Translations under genes and position numbers: made by a program
Shown here: piece after piece, positions 45,715 through 55,109 of the stretch
Numbering within the stretch: the first letter of the stretch is position 1
Layout of the letters: each line of letters begins with the position of its first letter
The notes under the pieces: generated by a model
Told to the model about the DNA's origin: nothing
Seen by the model: the letters and a program-made list of their open reading frames with translations, nothing else
Databases searched by the model: none
Assembly: GCA_022844225.1 (NCBI GenBank)
Contig: JALHMC010000002.1
Location: forward strand, 1-64,000
DNA from: Hyphomicrobiaceae bacterium
GTDB lineage: Bacteria > Pseudomonadota > Alphaproteobacteria > Rhizobiales > Hyphomicrobiaceae
Direction of reading: 5' to 3'
Length of the DNA stretch: 64,000 nucleotides

Positions 45715-46445
45715 TTCATTGCCCTGCGGTGGTTGGATTTTAGGGTTTCATTTCGTCTCGCTCGCCCGTCCCTGCATGGCCGAATGCCATTCCTCCCGTC
45801 ACTTCCATCTCGACATATACATCTTATCGCAACTTAACGTCGCGGTGATGGCGGAAACCGCTATAAAATGCGTCATATCCTGCATTCGTTCCAATACTTT
45901 GCTCGAATAATCGGCTTACGAATGGCGCCTCGATCGGCAAAATCCGATCGGCCCATACGCAACGCTTCCGGCAGAGAATCGGACCACAGATTCCATCTGC
46001 GGCACATGAGCCCGGCTTACGCGAGCTTGCGGATTCGGGCGCCCGCCTGACCGGTGCGCATCTCGACGAATCGGTTTATTGGGGATACGATCCCCGGGCT
46101 TGAGTTCGCCCCGATCAGCCTCCGCCGATCATGACGAGACAGAGCCTTCCGCCGAAGGTCGCCGATTCTCGTTCGGATTAAATCTCAAATGTGGTGGCGA
46201 CGACTTAATTACAATGTTCGTGTCAAGAAAGTGACACACGCGTGCAGGCGCTCAATCCCGCGCCTAGGCATGAGCCAGACCGGCAACCTCGCGCTTCCAT
46301 TGAGCCCTTGCAGGACGCGCACTGATCGGCGCGCCCTCCTGCGCGACCCGTTTGCCGCTGCATTCCAGCGCGCGAACCCGAGATCGTGGTCTGGCCCGGG
46401 CGCGCGCCGTCGCTGTCGCGCACCCCCGCGACCGCGTGCGGACCC
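45715..46445. other. Intergenic region upstream of prkA (about 730 bases)
   Basis: This is the largest gene-free stretch in the window. It is more AT-rich than its surroundings near 45800-45920 and 46170-46240, and I see no convincing gene on either strand. It should contain the prkA promoter. An inverted repeat GTGTCA/TGACAC spaced by six bases lies at 46219-46236; its function is unknown. Confidence 0.6.
45867..45892 (-). promoter_or_regulatory. Weak EcfG-like promoter candidate upstream of prkA
   Basis: On the minus strand GGAAC (45892-45888) is followed after 17 bases by CATT (45870-45867). The EcfG general-stress consensus is GGAAC-N16/17-CGTT, so the -10 has one mismatch. It lies about 150 bases before the prkA start. 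A stress-type promoter would suit this gene, but a chance match is quite possible. Confidence 0.25.
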
Positions 46446-47504
46446 TCAACGGGTCTCGACTTCACCCGCCAGCAATGGCCAAAGTTTCGCGCCGCCATTT
46501 TGTGCGGCGACGCGCCCGATCTCCGCCTGCCAGTAAATCTCTGATCCGAACTCGTTCCGCCATGCCCACAGGCGTCGAGTTGTATAGTGCAGAGGATGCT
46601 CTCGCGTAAAGCCCATTGCTCCGAAGGTGGCGTGAGCGATGTTCGCCGCCTTACCCGCAGCCTCGCCCGCGCGCGCCTTGGCAATCGCCACCTCGAAGCG
46701 CTTCGGCCCGACCGCTGCCGCCTCAATCGCAAGATCTGCGGCAGCACCGGCTGCAGCGGTTTCTTCGGCGAGCTGCGCCAGCAGATGCTGTACCGCCTGA
46801 TGCTTGCCGATCGGCTTGCCGAACTGAACCCGATCGTTGACCCACGTCAGGCAGTGATCGAGACAGGCCGAAAGCGCACCCGACAACGCCACGGCGCGCA
46901 CCAGCGCTCCTTCGGCTTCGAGATCGCCCGCCGCGGTCGGCCAAGACACCGACGCGACGACCGTGGCGCGCGCCAGATCGAGCGCATCCCGAGGCTCGCC
47001 CGCCATATTCGTGCCGCGCGTCATGAGCGCGTCGTGGATGGCAACCAGATGCAGTTGCCCTTGCGACGCGACCACCGCATGCGCCGCGGCTCTACCATAC
47101 GGAACTCCCTGAATCACCCCCGCTAGCGCCCCTCCCGACACGCGCGGCAGCTCACCGGCACCGGGGACGGCGAGGGTGATTGCGCCGGACGGCGCCGCGA
47201 GTCCTGCCTTTGCCAGCAGTCGCCGTGCGATGATCGTCTCGGCCAATGGCACCGGCAGTGCGTGATAGCCGGCACGTCGAACCAGCTCCATGGCATCCGC
47301 GAACGCCACATCGTCCTCGCCGCCGCCGCCAATCGCGGTGATGCCCGCTGCCTCGAGTGCCGCCCACAACGCTGCCGTCGCATCGCCTTGGCCGGCCCCG
47401 CCGCCGCTCGCCTTCTCGTCGGCGGCCTCCCGAAGCGCCGTCGTCACGGTGTCCTCGACGATCCGGTCGAGGGTTCTCAGCATCTCGTCGCGCATATCGC
47501 TCAT
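46446..47504 (-). CDS. Acyl-CoA dehydrogenase family protein, short non-standard subunit
   Basis: This 352-residue protein has the acyl-CoA dehydrogenase fold, but its N-terminal and middle domains are short and degenerate. The C-terminal helical domain is recognisable (FGKPIGKHQAVQHLLAQLAEE and AHATFGAMGFTREHPLHYTTRRLWAWR). Such sequences are typical of the second subunit of heteromeric acyl-CoA dehydrogenases like the FadE/ChsE steroid side-chain enzymes. The adjacent gene at 47761 on the same strand encodes a full-size partner. Start ATG 47504; a GTG or upstream ATG at 47531 is possible. Confidence 0.82.
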   Translation of the reverse strand: MSDMRDEMLRTLDRIVEDTVTTALREAADEKASGGGAGQGDATAALWAALEAAGITAIGGGGEDDVAFADAMELVRRAGYHALPVPLAETIIARRLLAKAGLAAPSGAITLAVPGAGELPRVSGGALAGVIQGVPYGRAAAHAVVASQGQLHLVAIHDALMTRGTNMAGEPRDALDLARATVVASVSWPTAAGDLEAEGALVRAVALSGALSACLDHCLTWVNDRVQFGKPIGKHQAVQHLLAQLAEETAAAGAAADLAIEAAAVGPKRFEVAIAKARAGEAAGKAANIAHATFGAMGFTREHPLHYTTRRLWAWRNEFGSEIYWQAEIGRVAAQNGGAKLWPLLAGEVETR

Positions 47505-47534
47505 TTCAGTGGCGCCTTCGGTTGCCCACACGAC

Positions 47535-47757
47535 AACCGGCGCGTGGGTATTGGATACGTTAGTCTACTGCCTTCGCCGACAGGCAACCGGCGCGTCTCT
47601 CCTTGCGCCTTCAGTTGCCCACACGGCAACCGGCGCGTCTCTCCTTGCACCTTCGGATGCCCACGTCATGGCGAAGCCATGCTCCGCATGGACGCAACCG
47701 GCGCGTGGGCAAAAGTTGCGATCATCAGCTGCTCTCGCTGCTCGGCAACCGACGCGT
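47535..47757. repeat. Five-copy imperfect repeat array between two acyl-CoA dehydrogenase genes
   Basis: The core AACCGGCGCGT occurs at 47535, 47586, 47628 and 47696 and once more with one change at 47747. Two copies share a longer 42-base unit (GCGCGTCTCTCCTTGC then TTGCCCAC), and several copies are preceded by TTGCCCACACG. The first and fourth copies are followed by GGG, so TTGCCCAC and GTGGGCAA can pair as a hairpin. The array fills almost the whole 256-base gap. Spacing is irregular (42-68 bases), which does not fit CRISPR. Confidence 0.7.
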
Positions 47758-47760
47758 GTA

Positions 47761-48912
47761 TCATCGCAGCCCCAGGCCCCGGGCGATCATACCGCGCAAA
47801 ATCTCGCGGGTGCCGCCGCGGATCGAGTAGGACACGCACTGCATCTGTGCGAGCTGCTGCAGGTCGGCGTAGCCGTTGTCGCTCGACACGCCTCGGGGCT
47901 CGACCGGCAGAATACGACGGACGATTTCCGGGATCTCCTGCTCGATGGTCGTGCCCAGATCCTTGACCAGCGCGGCTTCCGTCACCGGCGATTTGCCATC
48001 GTTCAACATGCCGGCGATCGAGGCCGACATGCGTCGCAGGGTGGCGAGATGGGCGATCGCGCGACCGACTTCTGCGGCCTGCATCCGTTCGGGGTCGGGG
48101 CCGAGTTCGTCGACGGCTTCGGCCAGCAACGGATAGGTCGACATGAACCGGTCCGGTCCCGACCGCTCGAAGGCCAACTCGCCGACCACCATTTCCCAGC
48201 CCCGACCCTCGCCGCCGATGATCATGTCGTCCGGCACGAACACGTCGTCGAACGTCACCTCGTTGAAGTCGTGGCCGCCATAGAGATTGTAGATCGGGCG
48301 CACCGTGATGCCGGGCGTCTTCATGTCGACGATGAACTGGCTCAGGCCGTAGTGACGCTGGTCCGGCGTGCCGGAGGTACGCACCAGGGCGATCACGTAG
48401 TGGGCCCGGTGCGCGAAGCTGGTCCACACCTTGCGCCCGGTGATGCGCCAGCCACCTTCGGCCTTCACCGCCCGCGACTTGACGCTGGCGAGATCCGATC
48501 CCGTGTCCGGCTCGCTCATGCCGATGGCGAAGTAGCACCGACCCGCCGCGATCTCCGGCAGGATCATCCGCTTAGCGCGCTCGCTGCCGTGCCTCAGGAT
48601 CTGCGGACCCGACTGCCGCTCGGCGATCCAATGGCAGAGCGATGGCGCGCCGGCCGCCAACAATTCCTCGACCACCACATATCGCTCCAGCGATGACCGC
48701 CCTCCGCCGCCGTACTCTTTCGGCCACGTCATACCGAGCCAGCCCTTGGCCCCGATCTTCTGCGAAAACGCCTCGTCGCCCTCGACCATGGAGCCGACGG
48801 CGGGCGAGAAGCTGCCTTTCTGGATCTCGTCGGCGAGGAAGGCCCGCACCTCCTGGCGCAGCTGGATCGCCTCGGGCGGCATCACGACGGGCTCGAAACT
48901 GAATTGCGGCAT
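47761..48912 (-). CDS. Acyl-CoA dehydrogenase (probable alpha subunit of a heteromeric enzyme)
   Basis: This 383-residue flavoprotein has the complete acyl-CoA dehydrogenase architecture, with CYFAIGMSEPDTGSDLAS and RKVWTSFAHRAHYVIAL around the flavin site. At the usual position of the C-terminal catalytic Glu (YEGT in classical enzymes) it has RGGTREILRG, so the base must come from elsewhere, as in some steroid-type alpha-beta enzymes. The second gene (46446) on the same strand supports a heterotetramer. The substrate is unknown. Start ATG 48912; the gene is divergent from the quinone reductase. Confidence 0.87.
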   Translation of the reverse strand: MPQFSFEPVVMPPEAIQLRQEVRAFLADEIQKGSFSPAVGSMVEGDEAFSQKIGAKGWLGMTWPKEYGGGGRSSLERYVVVEELLAAGAPSLCHWIAERQSGPQILRHGSERAKRMILPEIAAGRCYFAIGMSEPDTGSDLASVKSRAVKAEGGWRITGRKVWTSFAHRAHYVIALVRTSGTPDQRHYGLSQFIVDMKTPGITVRPIYNLYGGHDFNEVTFDDVFVPDDMIIGGEGRGWEMVVGELAFERSGPDRFMSTYPLLAEAVDELGPDPERMQAAEVGRAIAHLATLRRMSASIAGMLNDGKSPVTEAALVKDLGTTIEQEIPEIVRRILPVEPRGVSSDNGYADLQQLAQMQCVSYSIRGGTREILRGMIARGLGLR

Positions 48913-49022
48913 GGAGGGCTCGCGCTGGCTTAGGATGGGGTTGGCCGCAGTATGCCGTTGTCGACCCGGGCCACAAGGGTCAAATTGTCCGGATTTGAGG
49001 CTTCGAAGCGAGGGACGAACCG

Positions 49023-50018
49023 ATGCGTGCGGTGTGGTACGAGCGGACTGGTCCGGCGGCCGAAGTCCTGATGGTCGGTGAGCAGCCGATGCCGGAGCCG
49101 GCGCGCGGCGAGGTGCGCATCAAGCTGATGGCCTCCGGCGTCAACCCGGCCGACTGCAACCGTCGCGGCGGCATCGGCTACACCATGGAGGCGCCGATCG
49201 TCATCGCCCACAGCGACGGCGCCGGCGTCGTCGACAAGCTCGGCCCGGGCGTGACGCGCTTTCGCGAGGGCGATCGCGTCTGGCTGTACAATGGCCAGCG
49301 CAACGGCCGGAACCTCGGCACCGGCGCCGAGTTCATCGCCCTCGACGCCGATCTGGTCACACCGTTGCCAACCGACGTTTCCTTCGAGGCCGGCGCGTGC
49401 CTCGGCATCCCGTGCATGACGGCCCATCGCTGCGTGTTCTCGGGCGGTCCGGTCGACGGCCAATGGATCGTCGTGACGGGTGGTGGCGGGGCCGTCGGCA
49501 ACTACGCCATCCAGCTCGCCAAGTGGGGAGGCGCCAGCGTCATCGCCACCGTGGGACGGGCACATTCCTGGCAGCGCGAGGACGCGCTCGCGGCCGGGGC
49601 CGACATCGTTCTCGATCGCGGCGACGAGAACCTCGCAGCCCGGATCTGGGCCGAGACCGAGGAGGTGGGGGCCCAGCGCATCGTCGATGTCGATTTCGGC
49701 GGCAACATCGAGTGGACCAAGGACGCCGTCGCGCCGAACGGAGCCATCGCCGCCTATGCGACCAAGGGCAATCCGGTGCCCCAGGTGCCGTTCCAGATCC
49801 TGATGCGCAAGAACGTGAGCGTGCACGGTGTGCTGCTGCCGACATCACCACACGCGTCGCGCCGTCAGGCCCAGGCCGACATCCTCGCCTGGCTCGAAGC
49901 TGCACCACGCCTCCACCGCACCGTGGGGCCATACCCGCTCGACGACACCTACCTCGCGCACGAGGCGGTCGAGGCTGGCGGCAAGCGGGGAACCGTTGTG
50001 GTGGCGCCGCCCTCGTGA
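49023..50018 (+). CDS. Zinc-independent NADPH:quinone reductase-like (MDR family)
   Basis: This 331-residue medium-chain reductase resembles quinone oxidoreductase/zeta-crystallin. It begins MRAVWYERTGPAAEVL, carries the NADPH motif VVTGGGGAVGNYAIQLAKW and lacks the cysteine zinc lobe of alcohol dehydrogenases. It probably reduces quinones or enones. The ATG at 49023 follows GAGGGA. The gene is divergent from the acyl-CoA dehydrogenase and followed on the same strand by an MmgE/PrpD gene after 144 bases. Confidence 0.87.
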   Translation: MRAVWYERTGPAAEVLMVGEQPMPEPARGEVRIKLMASGVNPADCNRRGGIGYTMEAPIVIAHSDGAGVVDKLGPGVTRFREGDRVWLYNGQRNGRNLGTGAEFIALDADLVTPLPTDVSFEAGACLGIPCMTAHRCVFSGGPVDGQWIVVTGGGGAVGNYAIQLAKWGGASVIATVGRAHSWQREDALAAGADIVLDRGDENLAARIWAETEEVGAQRIVDVDFGGNIEWTKDAVAPNGAIAAYATKGNPVPQVPFQILMRKNVSVHGVLLPTSPHASRRQAQADILAWLEAAPRLHRTVGPYPLDDTYLAHEAVEAGGKRGTVVVAPPS

Positions 50019-50162
50019 TGCTCGAGCCAACCCTTCCCACGGTGCTTTTTGGCGCGCGACCACCTCCTACCGGGACCGATAGCCGCGACGGCCTCGCTCG
50101 ACCGGGCTCGCTGCATGCGCCACTCTCTGCGCCAGCAAAGAGCCGTGCCGAGAGGAGATCCC

Positions 50163-51533
50163 ATGTCCGCTACTGCCCCGACCGAAGCCCTTGCCGCGTT
50201 CGTCGCCGGCCTCCGGTTCGAGCATCTCCCGGTTCCGGTCGTCGTGATGGCTGCGGACATCATTCTCGACACCGTCGGCTGCGGCATCGCCGCCTGGCGC
50301 GACGACCGCGACAAGGCTGAGATCGCCCGCGGCCTCGCCCGCTCGTTCCATGCGGCGCCGAAGGCCACCATCTGGGGTGGTGGCGAGCGCACGGACGCCG
50401 CCGTCGCCGCCATGGCCAACGGCATCCTCGCCAATGCCGCCGACTTCGACGACACCCACAAGCGCGCGCTGCTGCACACGGGCTCCGTAGTCGTGCCGCC
50501 CGTGCTCGCGATCGCCGAGGAGCGCGGCCTCACCGGACCCGAGATCATCACAGCCATCGTTGCGGGATACGAGGTCGCCGTCCGTGTCGGCATGGCGGTG
50601 ATGCCGACCCACTACCGCTTCTGGCATTCGACCGCGACCAACGGGACGTTCGGCGCCGCTGCCAGCGCCGCCTCGGCTTTGGGACTCGATGCCAAGGGCG
50701 CTTTGATGAGCCTCGGCTTCGCCGGCACTCAGGCGGCTGGACTCAACACGTTCTTCACCTACGGCGACCTGACCAAGAGCCTGCACCCCGGCAAGGCTTC
50801 GTTCAACGGCATCGTCTCCGCCCGGCTGGCCGAGATCGGCGGCACCAGCCCGCCCACCATCCTCGAGCACGAGAAGGGTTACATCAACGCGTTCTCGCTC
50901 GAGCCCAAGGTCGCTGCGCTGACTGCCGGTCTCGGCCAAAAATGGGAGATCCTGGAGAACGGGTTCAAGTTCTTCCCGTCGATCCTCGCGAGCCATGCGC
51001 CGATCCAGGCAACGCTCGACGTCGTGACCCAGCATGACATCCGTGCCGACGACATTGCTTCGATCGTCAACGAGACCTACTCGACCGTGAAGTCGCATTT
51101 TTCGGCCAAGACCGTCACCACGGGCATGGGTGCCCGGGTGTCGGTGCCCTACTGCTGCGCCGTCGCGGCCATCGATCGGGCCGTCGGGCAGGCCCAGTTC
51201 GCCGAAGACCGTGTGCTGCGCGACGATGTCCAACGCCTGCTGGCGGCCACCGAGGTCGCCGCCGTCGAGGAGCTGACGGCTCAATACCCGACCAAGTTCC
51301 CAGCTCGGGTCACGGTCACACTGAAGGACGGCCGTACCTTCACGAGCCAGCGTGATTATCCCAAGGGCGACCCGCAGGAGCCGCTGTCGCCGTCCGAGAT
51401 CGGCACCAAATTTATCGAGAATGCGACCGCGCGCTACAGCTCGAGCGAGGCCGCCGATCTCGCCCGCATGATCCGAGCGCTGCCCGAGACGAGCGACACG
51501 AGCGCCCTGTGGCAGATTCTGGGGAGGGCTTGA
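50163..51533 (+). CDS. MmgE/PrpD family protein
   Basis: This 456-residue protein belongs to the MmgE/PrpD family, which includes 2-methylcitrate dehydratase, cis-aconitate decarboxylase and related enzymes. Typical stretches are ADIILDTVGCGIAA, ANGILANAADFDDTHKRALLHTG and WHSTATNGTFGAAASAA. Without prpC or prpB nearby it is probably not part of the methylcitrate cycle, and the substrate is open. The ATG at 50163 follows AGAGGAGAT. The stop is seven bases from the end of the convergent GT-C gene. Confidence 0.9.
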   Translation: MSATAPTEALAAFVAGLRFEHLPVPVVVMAADIILDTVGCGIAAWRDDRDKAEIARGLARSFHAAPKATIWGGGERTDAAVAAMANGILANAADFDDTHKRALLHTGSVVVPPVLAIAEERGLTGPEIITAIVAGYEVAVRVGMAVMPTHYRFWHSTATNGTFGAAASAASALGLDAKGALMSLGFAGTQAAGLNTFFTYGDLTKSLHPGKASFNGIVSARLAEIGGTSPPTILEHEKGYINAFSLEPKVAALTAGLGQKWEILENGFKFFPSILASHAPIQATLDVVTQHDIRADDIASIVNETYSTVKSHFSAKTVTTGMGARVSVPYCCAVAAIDRAVGQAQFAEDRVLRDDVQRLLAATEVAAVEELTAQYPTKFPARVTVTLKDGRTFTSQRDYPKGDPQEPLSPSEIGTKFIENATARYSSSEAADLARMIRALPETSDTSALWQILGRA

Positions 51534-51540
51534 GACCGTC

Positions 51541-53409
51541 TCATTCCTTCGGGGGCAACACGCGGTAGACGCTGAGCGTTGGTGCCGAGGGCAACGGGAT
51601 TGGGGTGAGATAGGACGCTCCCGTTCCCGCCGCAACGGCGCTTTTCAGGGTCCCCGCTTTGTCGGCTGCCGAGACTCCGCCGGGCAGGCCCGCGGACTCC
51701 GGCGTTCGGCACGCAACGACGTAATCGACCCCGAGCTTGCGCAATCGCGCTTCCACAGCTTGAGGCTCGCCCGCGAGCAGCGCATGCCCCTCGACGATGC
51801 TGCGATCGAGGCGGTGATAGGGCGCCATCACCACCCGGTGCGGCGTCAGCGCGACGACGTAGGGACCGAGATTGATGTCGCCCAGGACGAGACCTGGCGG
51901 CAAAGCAGCGAGTGCCGAAATCGTCTGCGTCTCCGAGCACGACGTCCTGACCGGCGGCACCGCCGACTTGTCCGGCTTGGCGACCATCGCTGCCGCCCCG
52001 CCAGCGAAAGTCGCGAGTGTAGTCTCGAGCACCAGAAGGAGCGCGGCGAGCCGAACCACCGTCGGGCTCAGCGCGCCCGTGCCCGGTAACCGAGCGATCG
52101 CGACAGCGAGCGCCGGTAGCGCCAGCCAGGCCGCGTAGGGGAGCATCTTCACCTGCCAGCAGGCTGCAACGAACGCGAGCGTTTGCACAGCCAGCAACAG
52201 CATCTGGCGCAGCAATCGATCACTCTCGCCGCTCGTCGCTCGCTCCTGCAACGCAAGCCAAGCTCGTGCCGCGATGCCGAGGATCGAGAGCAGCACGAAC
52301 CCGAGCGCGCTGCCGACCGACAGAGAGAAAAGATAGCCGATCGGCTGCCCCTCGGTGACTCGAGACAACCATACCGGCCACGTCTCGGCTGCCACTTGGC
52401 CGAACGGACCGGCCAGACAGCGGGGCTCCAGCAGCCCATAGACGACGAGCCCCGTTATCCCGCAGCCACCGAGCCATGCGAGCTGTGTCACCAGAAGCGT
52501 GCGTCCCTCGAGCCGCTGCGCCGCCAGCGCCGCGCCGACCACGCCTGCGGCACCGAACCCGACCAACGCCACGAGATTCAGTGCCACCGCATCGCAGGCC
52601 ATCACGCCGAGCCGCTGCGGAGCGATCGAGATGAGGACACCGATCGCGAGGACTGCCGCCATCGCCACGACGGCCCGCATCTGGCCTTCGAGGCCGTGAC
52701 GCCTTCCAAGCCCGGTCAAGATCGCGACGACGAGTGCTGGTCCGAGCAGTGTGGCCGCCTCTAGCCCGACCGTTAGACCCAATCCGATCAAAGCGCCCGC
52801 CCACCAACCGGTCGCTGGCGCCACGATACTGCGCGCGAGAAGCAGGATACCCCCAACCCCGCACAGGATCTGCACGTTGTGATGGTCGATCCGTCCCGGG
52901 CGAAACTGGTAGAGCGCCGACGAAGACATGACCACCATCGCCGCGACGAGAACGCAGGCGAGGGCACCCCCGTCACGCTCGGCATCGCGTGCGGTCAAAA
53001 GCAGCAGTCCGAGGAGCACAAGGCTCGGCCAGACGATGCGCATCGCCAGCTCCGCCCGGGCGGGATCGAGCACGAGGCTCGCCCCCTTGAAGATTACCGC
53101 CAGCCCGAGATCGACGAGGCGCGACCAGTGCGAGATCACGGGATCGGGTGCGCCGATCCGTTCGAGCCGCAAGTCCCACCAACGGCCGTGCTCTAGAAAG
53201 GCGCCGAGTTGCACCAGCCGTGTCGCGTCATCGGTGTCGCCGAGCGACGTCAGCAGAGCCGCGCCATGGGAGTTGAGGCGCAGGCAAACGATCAGCACGA
53301 CCGCCGCGATGCAGACGAGGGCCGGCGAAACCTGGACGTTGATCGTCGCCCCGCGCCACTGCGCGCCCAAGGGAAGTGCATTCGCCATCGGTCCGTCGTC
53401 CCCCCGCAT
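51541..53409 (-). CDS. Multi-pass membrane protein, GT-C/oligosaccharyltransferase-like
   Basis: This protein of about 622 residues has roughly 12 hydrophobic helices and a soluble C-terminal domain. The first periplasmic loop carries an acidic motif (GDTDDATRLVQL) followed by DPVISHWSRLVD, as in GT-C glycosyltransferases and STT3-like oligosaccharyltransferases that use polyprenyl-linked sugars. The C-terminal part contains a WWDYG-like region only weakly, so the reaction is uncertain. Starts at 53412, 53409 and 53388 are possible; 53409 has GGAG close by. It is divergent from a UGM-like flavoprotein and may belong to the same glycan locus. Confidence 0.7.
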   Translation of the reverse strand: MRGDDGPMANALPLGAQWRGATINVQVSPALVCIAAVVLIVCLRLNSHGAALLTSLGDTDDATRLVQLGAFLEHGRWWDLRLERIGAPDPVISHWSRLVDLGLAVIFKGASLVLDPARAELAMRIVWPSLVLLGLLLLTARDAERDGGALACVLVAAMVVMSSSALYQFRPGRIDHHNVQILCGVGGILLLARSIVAPATGWWAGALIGLGLTVGLEAATLLGPALVVAILTGLGRRHGLEGQMRAVVAMAAVLAIGVLISIAPQRLGVMACDAVALNLVALVGFGAAGVVGAALAAQRLEGRTLLVTQLAWLGGCGITGLVVYGLLEPRCLAGPFGQVAAETWPVWLSRVTEGQPIGYLFSLSVGSALGFVLLSILGIAARAWLALQERATSGESDRLLRQMLLLAVQTLAFVAACWQVKMLPYAAWLALPALAVAIARLPGTGALSPTVVRLAALLLVLETTLATFAGGAAAMVAKPDKSAVPPVRTSCSETQTISALAALPPGLVLGDINLGPYVVALTPHRVVMAPYHRLDRSIVEGHALLAGEPQAVEARLRKLGVDYVVACRTPESAGLPGGVSAADKAGTLKSAVAAGTGASYLTPIPLPSAPTLSVYRVLPPKE

Positions 53410-53588
53410 CATTCTCCGGCGAGAATGCCCGACAGGGCTTGCACCGCGATTAATGTCCAAAGTGTTAATCCGATGTCGTTGTTTCGAAAGGGCTTCCTTA
53501 AGCCTTCCCGCATAAAGCTATCCAACATGCAGGCGCGTCCGGCACTCGGCCGGCTCTGCCGACCACGCGTATCTTGTCGAGGGGTTCC

Positions 53589-55109
53589 ATGTCGCATTCC
53601 GACGTTTTTGTCATCGGCGCCGGTCCGGCAGGCCTCACGGCCGCCTATCTCCTGACCAAAGAGGGCGTGTCGACCACCGTCATCGAGGCCGACCCGACCT
53701 ACGTCGGCGGCATCAGCCGCACTGCGAGCTACAAGGGTTTCCTGTTCGACATCGGCGGCCATCGCTTCTTTTCGAAGTCGAAGGAGGTCGTCGATCTGTG
53801 GAAGGAGATCCTGCCCCAGGACTTCATCGAACGTCCGCGCCTCTCGCGCATCTACTACGACGGCAAGTACTACTCGTATCCGCTCAAGGCCTTCGAGGCC
53901 CTGAACAACCTCGGTGTCGTCGAGTCGGGCCTGTGCGTCCTCTCCTTCATGTACAAGCAGGCCTTCCCGAACGAGAAGCCGGTGACCTTCCACGAGTGGG
54001 TGGCCAATCAGTTCGGCGAACGCCTGTTCTCGATCTTCTTCAAGACCTACACCGAGAAAGTGTGGGGCATGAGCTGCGACGACATCTCCGCCGATTGGGC
54101 CGCGCAGCGCATCAAGGGCCTCGACCTGTGGAGCGCCATGGCCAACGCGCTCAGGAACTCGATCGCGCCGAAGGGTTTCAAGGACGGCACCAAGGCGCAC
54201 GACGGGGAAGTCATCAAGACGCTCATCGAGAGCTTCCAGTATCCTCGCAAGGGGCCCGGCATGATGTGGGACGCCGCTGCGGCCAAGACCCGAGCGCAAG
54301 GCGGCACCATCCACATGGGCACCACACTCAAGAGCCTCGCCCACGACGCCGCTGCCGATCTTTGGACCATTACGGCTGAGACGACCGACGGCACGATCCG
54401 CACGTTCACGGCGCGCGACGTCATCTCGTCGGCTCCGATCCGCGAGCTGATGGAGTCGGTCACGCCGACGCCGGTTTCGAAGCCGTCCGCCGAGAAGCTG
54501 CGCTATCGCGACTTCATCACGGTCGCGCTGATCGTCGACAAGCCCGACCTCTTCCCCGACAATTGGATCTACATTCACGAGCCCTCGGTGAAGGTCGGCC
54601 GCATCCAGAACTTCCGCTCCTGGTCACCCGAGATGGTGCCGGACGAGAAGCTCGCCTGCCTCGGCCTCGAATATTTCTGCTTCGAGGGTGACGGGTTGTG
54701 GGGCGCCAGCGACGGCGAACTCATCGGCCTCGCCAAGAAGGAGCTCGAGCAGATCGGCCTCGCCACCTGGAACGACATCAAGGACGGCTGCGTCGTCCGC
54801 CAGAAAAAGGCCTATCCGGTCTACGACGATGCCTATCGCTTCAACGTCGACACGATCCGCGAGGACATCGCCGCCAACTATCCACGGCTCCACCTCGTCG
54901 GCCGCAACGGCATGCACAAGTACAACAACCAGGACCACGCCATGATGACCGCCATGCTGACGGTCAAGAACATCCTGGCGGGCAAGGATCAATACGACAT
55001 CTGGAACGTGAACGAAGACGCCGAGTACCACGAGGCTGGCGCTTCCGGTGCCGAGGAGGCTCTGAAGAGCGTGCGTCTCGTGCCACGTCCAGTCGGTAAG
55101 GTGGCATGA
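53589..55109 (+). CDS. FAD-dependent oxidoreductase, UDP-galactopyranose mutase-like
   Basis: This 506-residue flavoprotein has the FAD-binding opening VFVIGAGPAGLTAAYLL and the GGHRFF motif of the UDP-galactopyranose mutase/protoporphyrinogen oxidase-like group (COG1232). Members are common in bacterial exopolysaccharide and glycolipid clusters. The C-terminal NNQDHAMMTAML stretch is also typical. The ATG at 53589 follows GAGGGG. Its stop overlaps the start of the gtrA gene (ATGA), so the two are translationally coupled, which supports a role in sugar-lipid metabolism. Confidence 0.83.
   Translation: MSHSDVFVIGAGPAGLTAAYLLTKEGVSTTVIEADPTYVGGISRTASYKGFLFDIGGHRFFSKSKEVVDLWKEILPQDFIERPRLSRIYYDGKYYSYPLKAFEALNNLGVVESGLCVLSFMYKQAFPNEKPVTFHEWVANQFGERLFSIFFKTYTEKVWGMSCDDISADWAAQRIKGLDLWSAMANALRNSIAPKGFKDGTKAHDGEVIKTLIESFQYPRKGPGMMWDAAAAKTRAQGGTIHMGTTLKSLAHDAAADLWTITAETTDGTIRTFTARDVISSAPIRELMESVTPTPVSKPSAEKLRYRDFITVALIVDKPDLFPDNWIYIHEPSVKVGRIQNFRSWSPEMVPDEKLACLGLEYFCFEGDGLWGASDGELIGLAKKELEQIGLATWNDIKDGCVVRQKKAYPVYDDAYRFNVDTIREDIAANYPRLHLVGRNGMHKYNNQDHAMMTAMLTVKNILAGKDQYDIWNVNEDAEYHEAGASGAEEALKSVRLVPRPVGKVA

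Noticed and set aside
46219..46236. TGT-N10-ACA site resembling a NifA upstream activator sequence
   Set aside because: The match is short, no sigma-54 promoter or nif gene is near, and it lies downstream of the acyl-CoA dehydrogenase gene.
47535..47757. CRISPR array
   Set aside because: Only five short copies with irregular spacing and no cas genes nearby.
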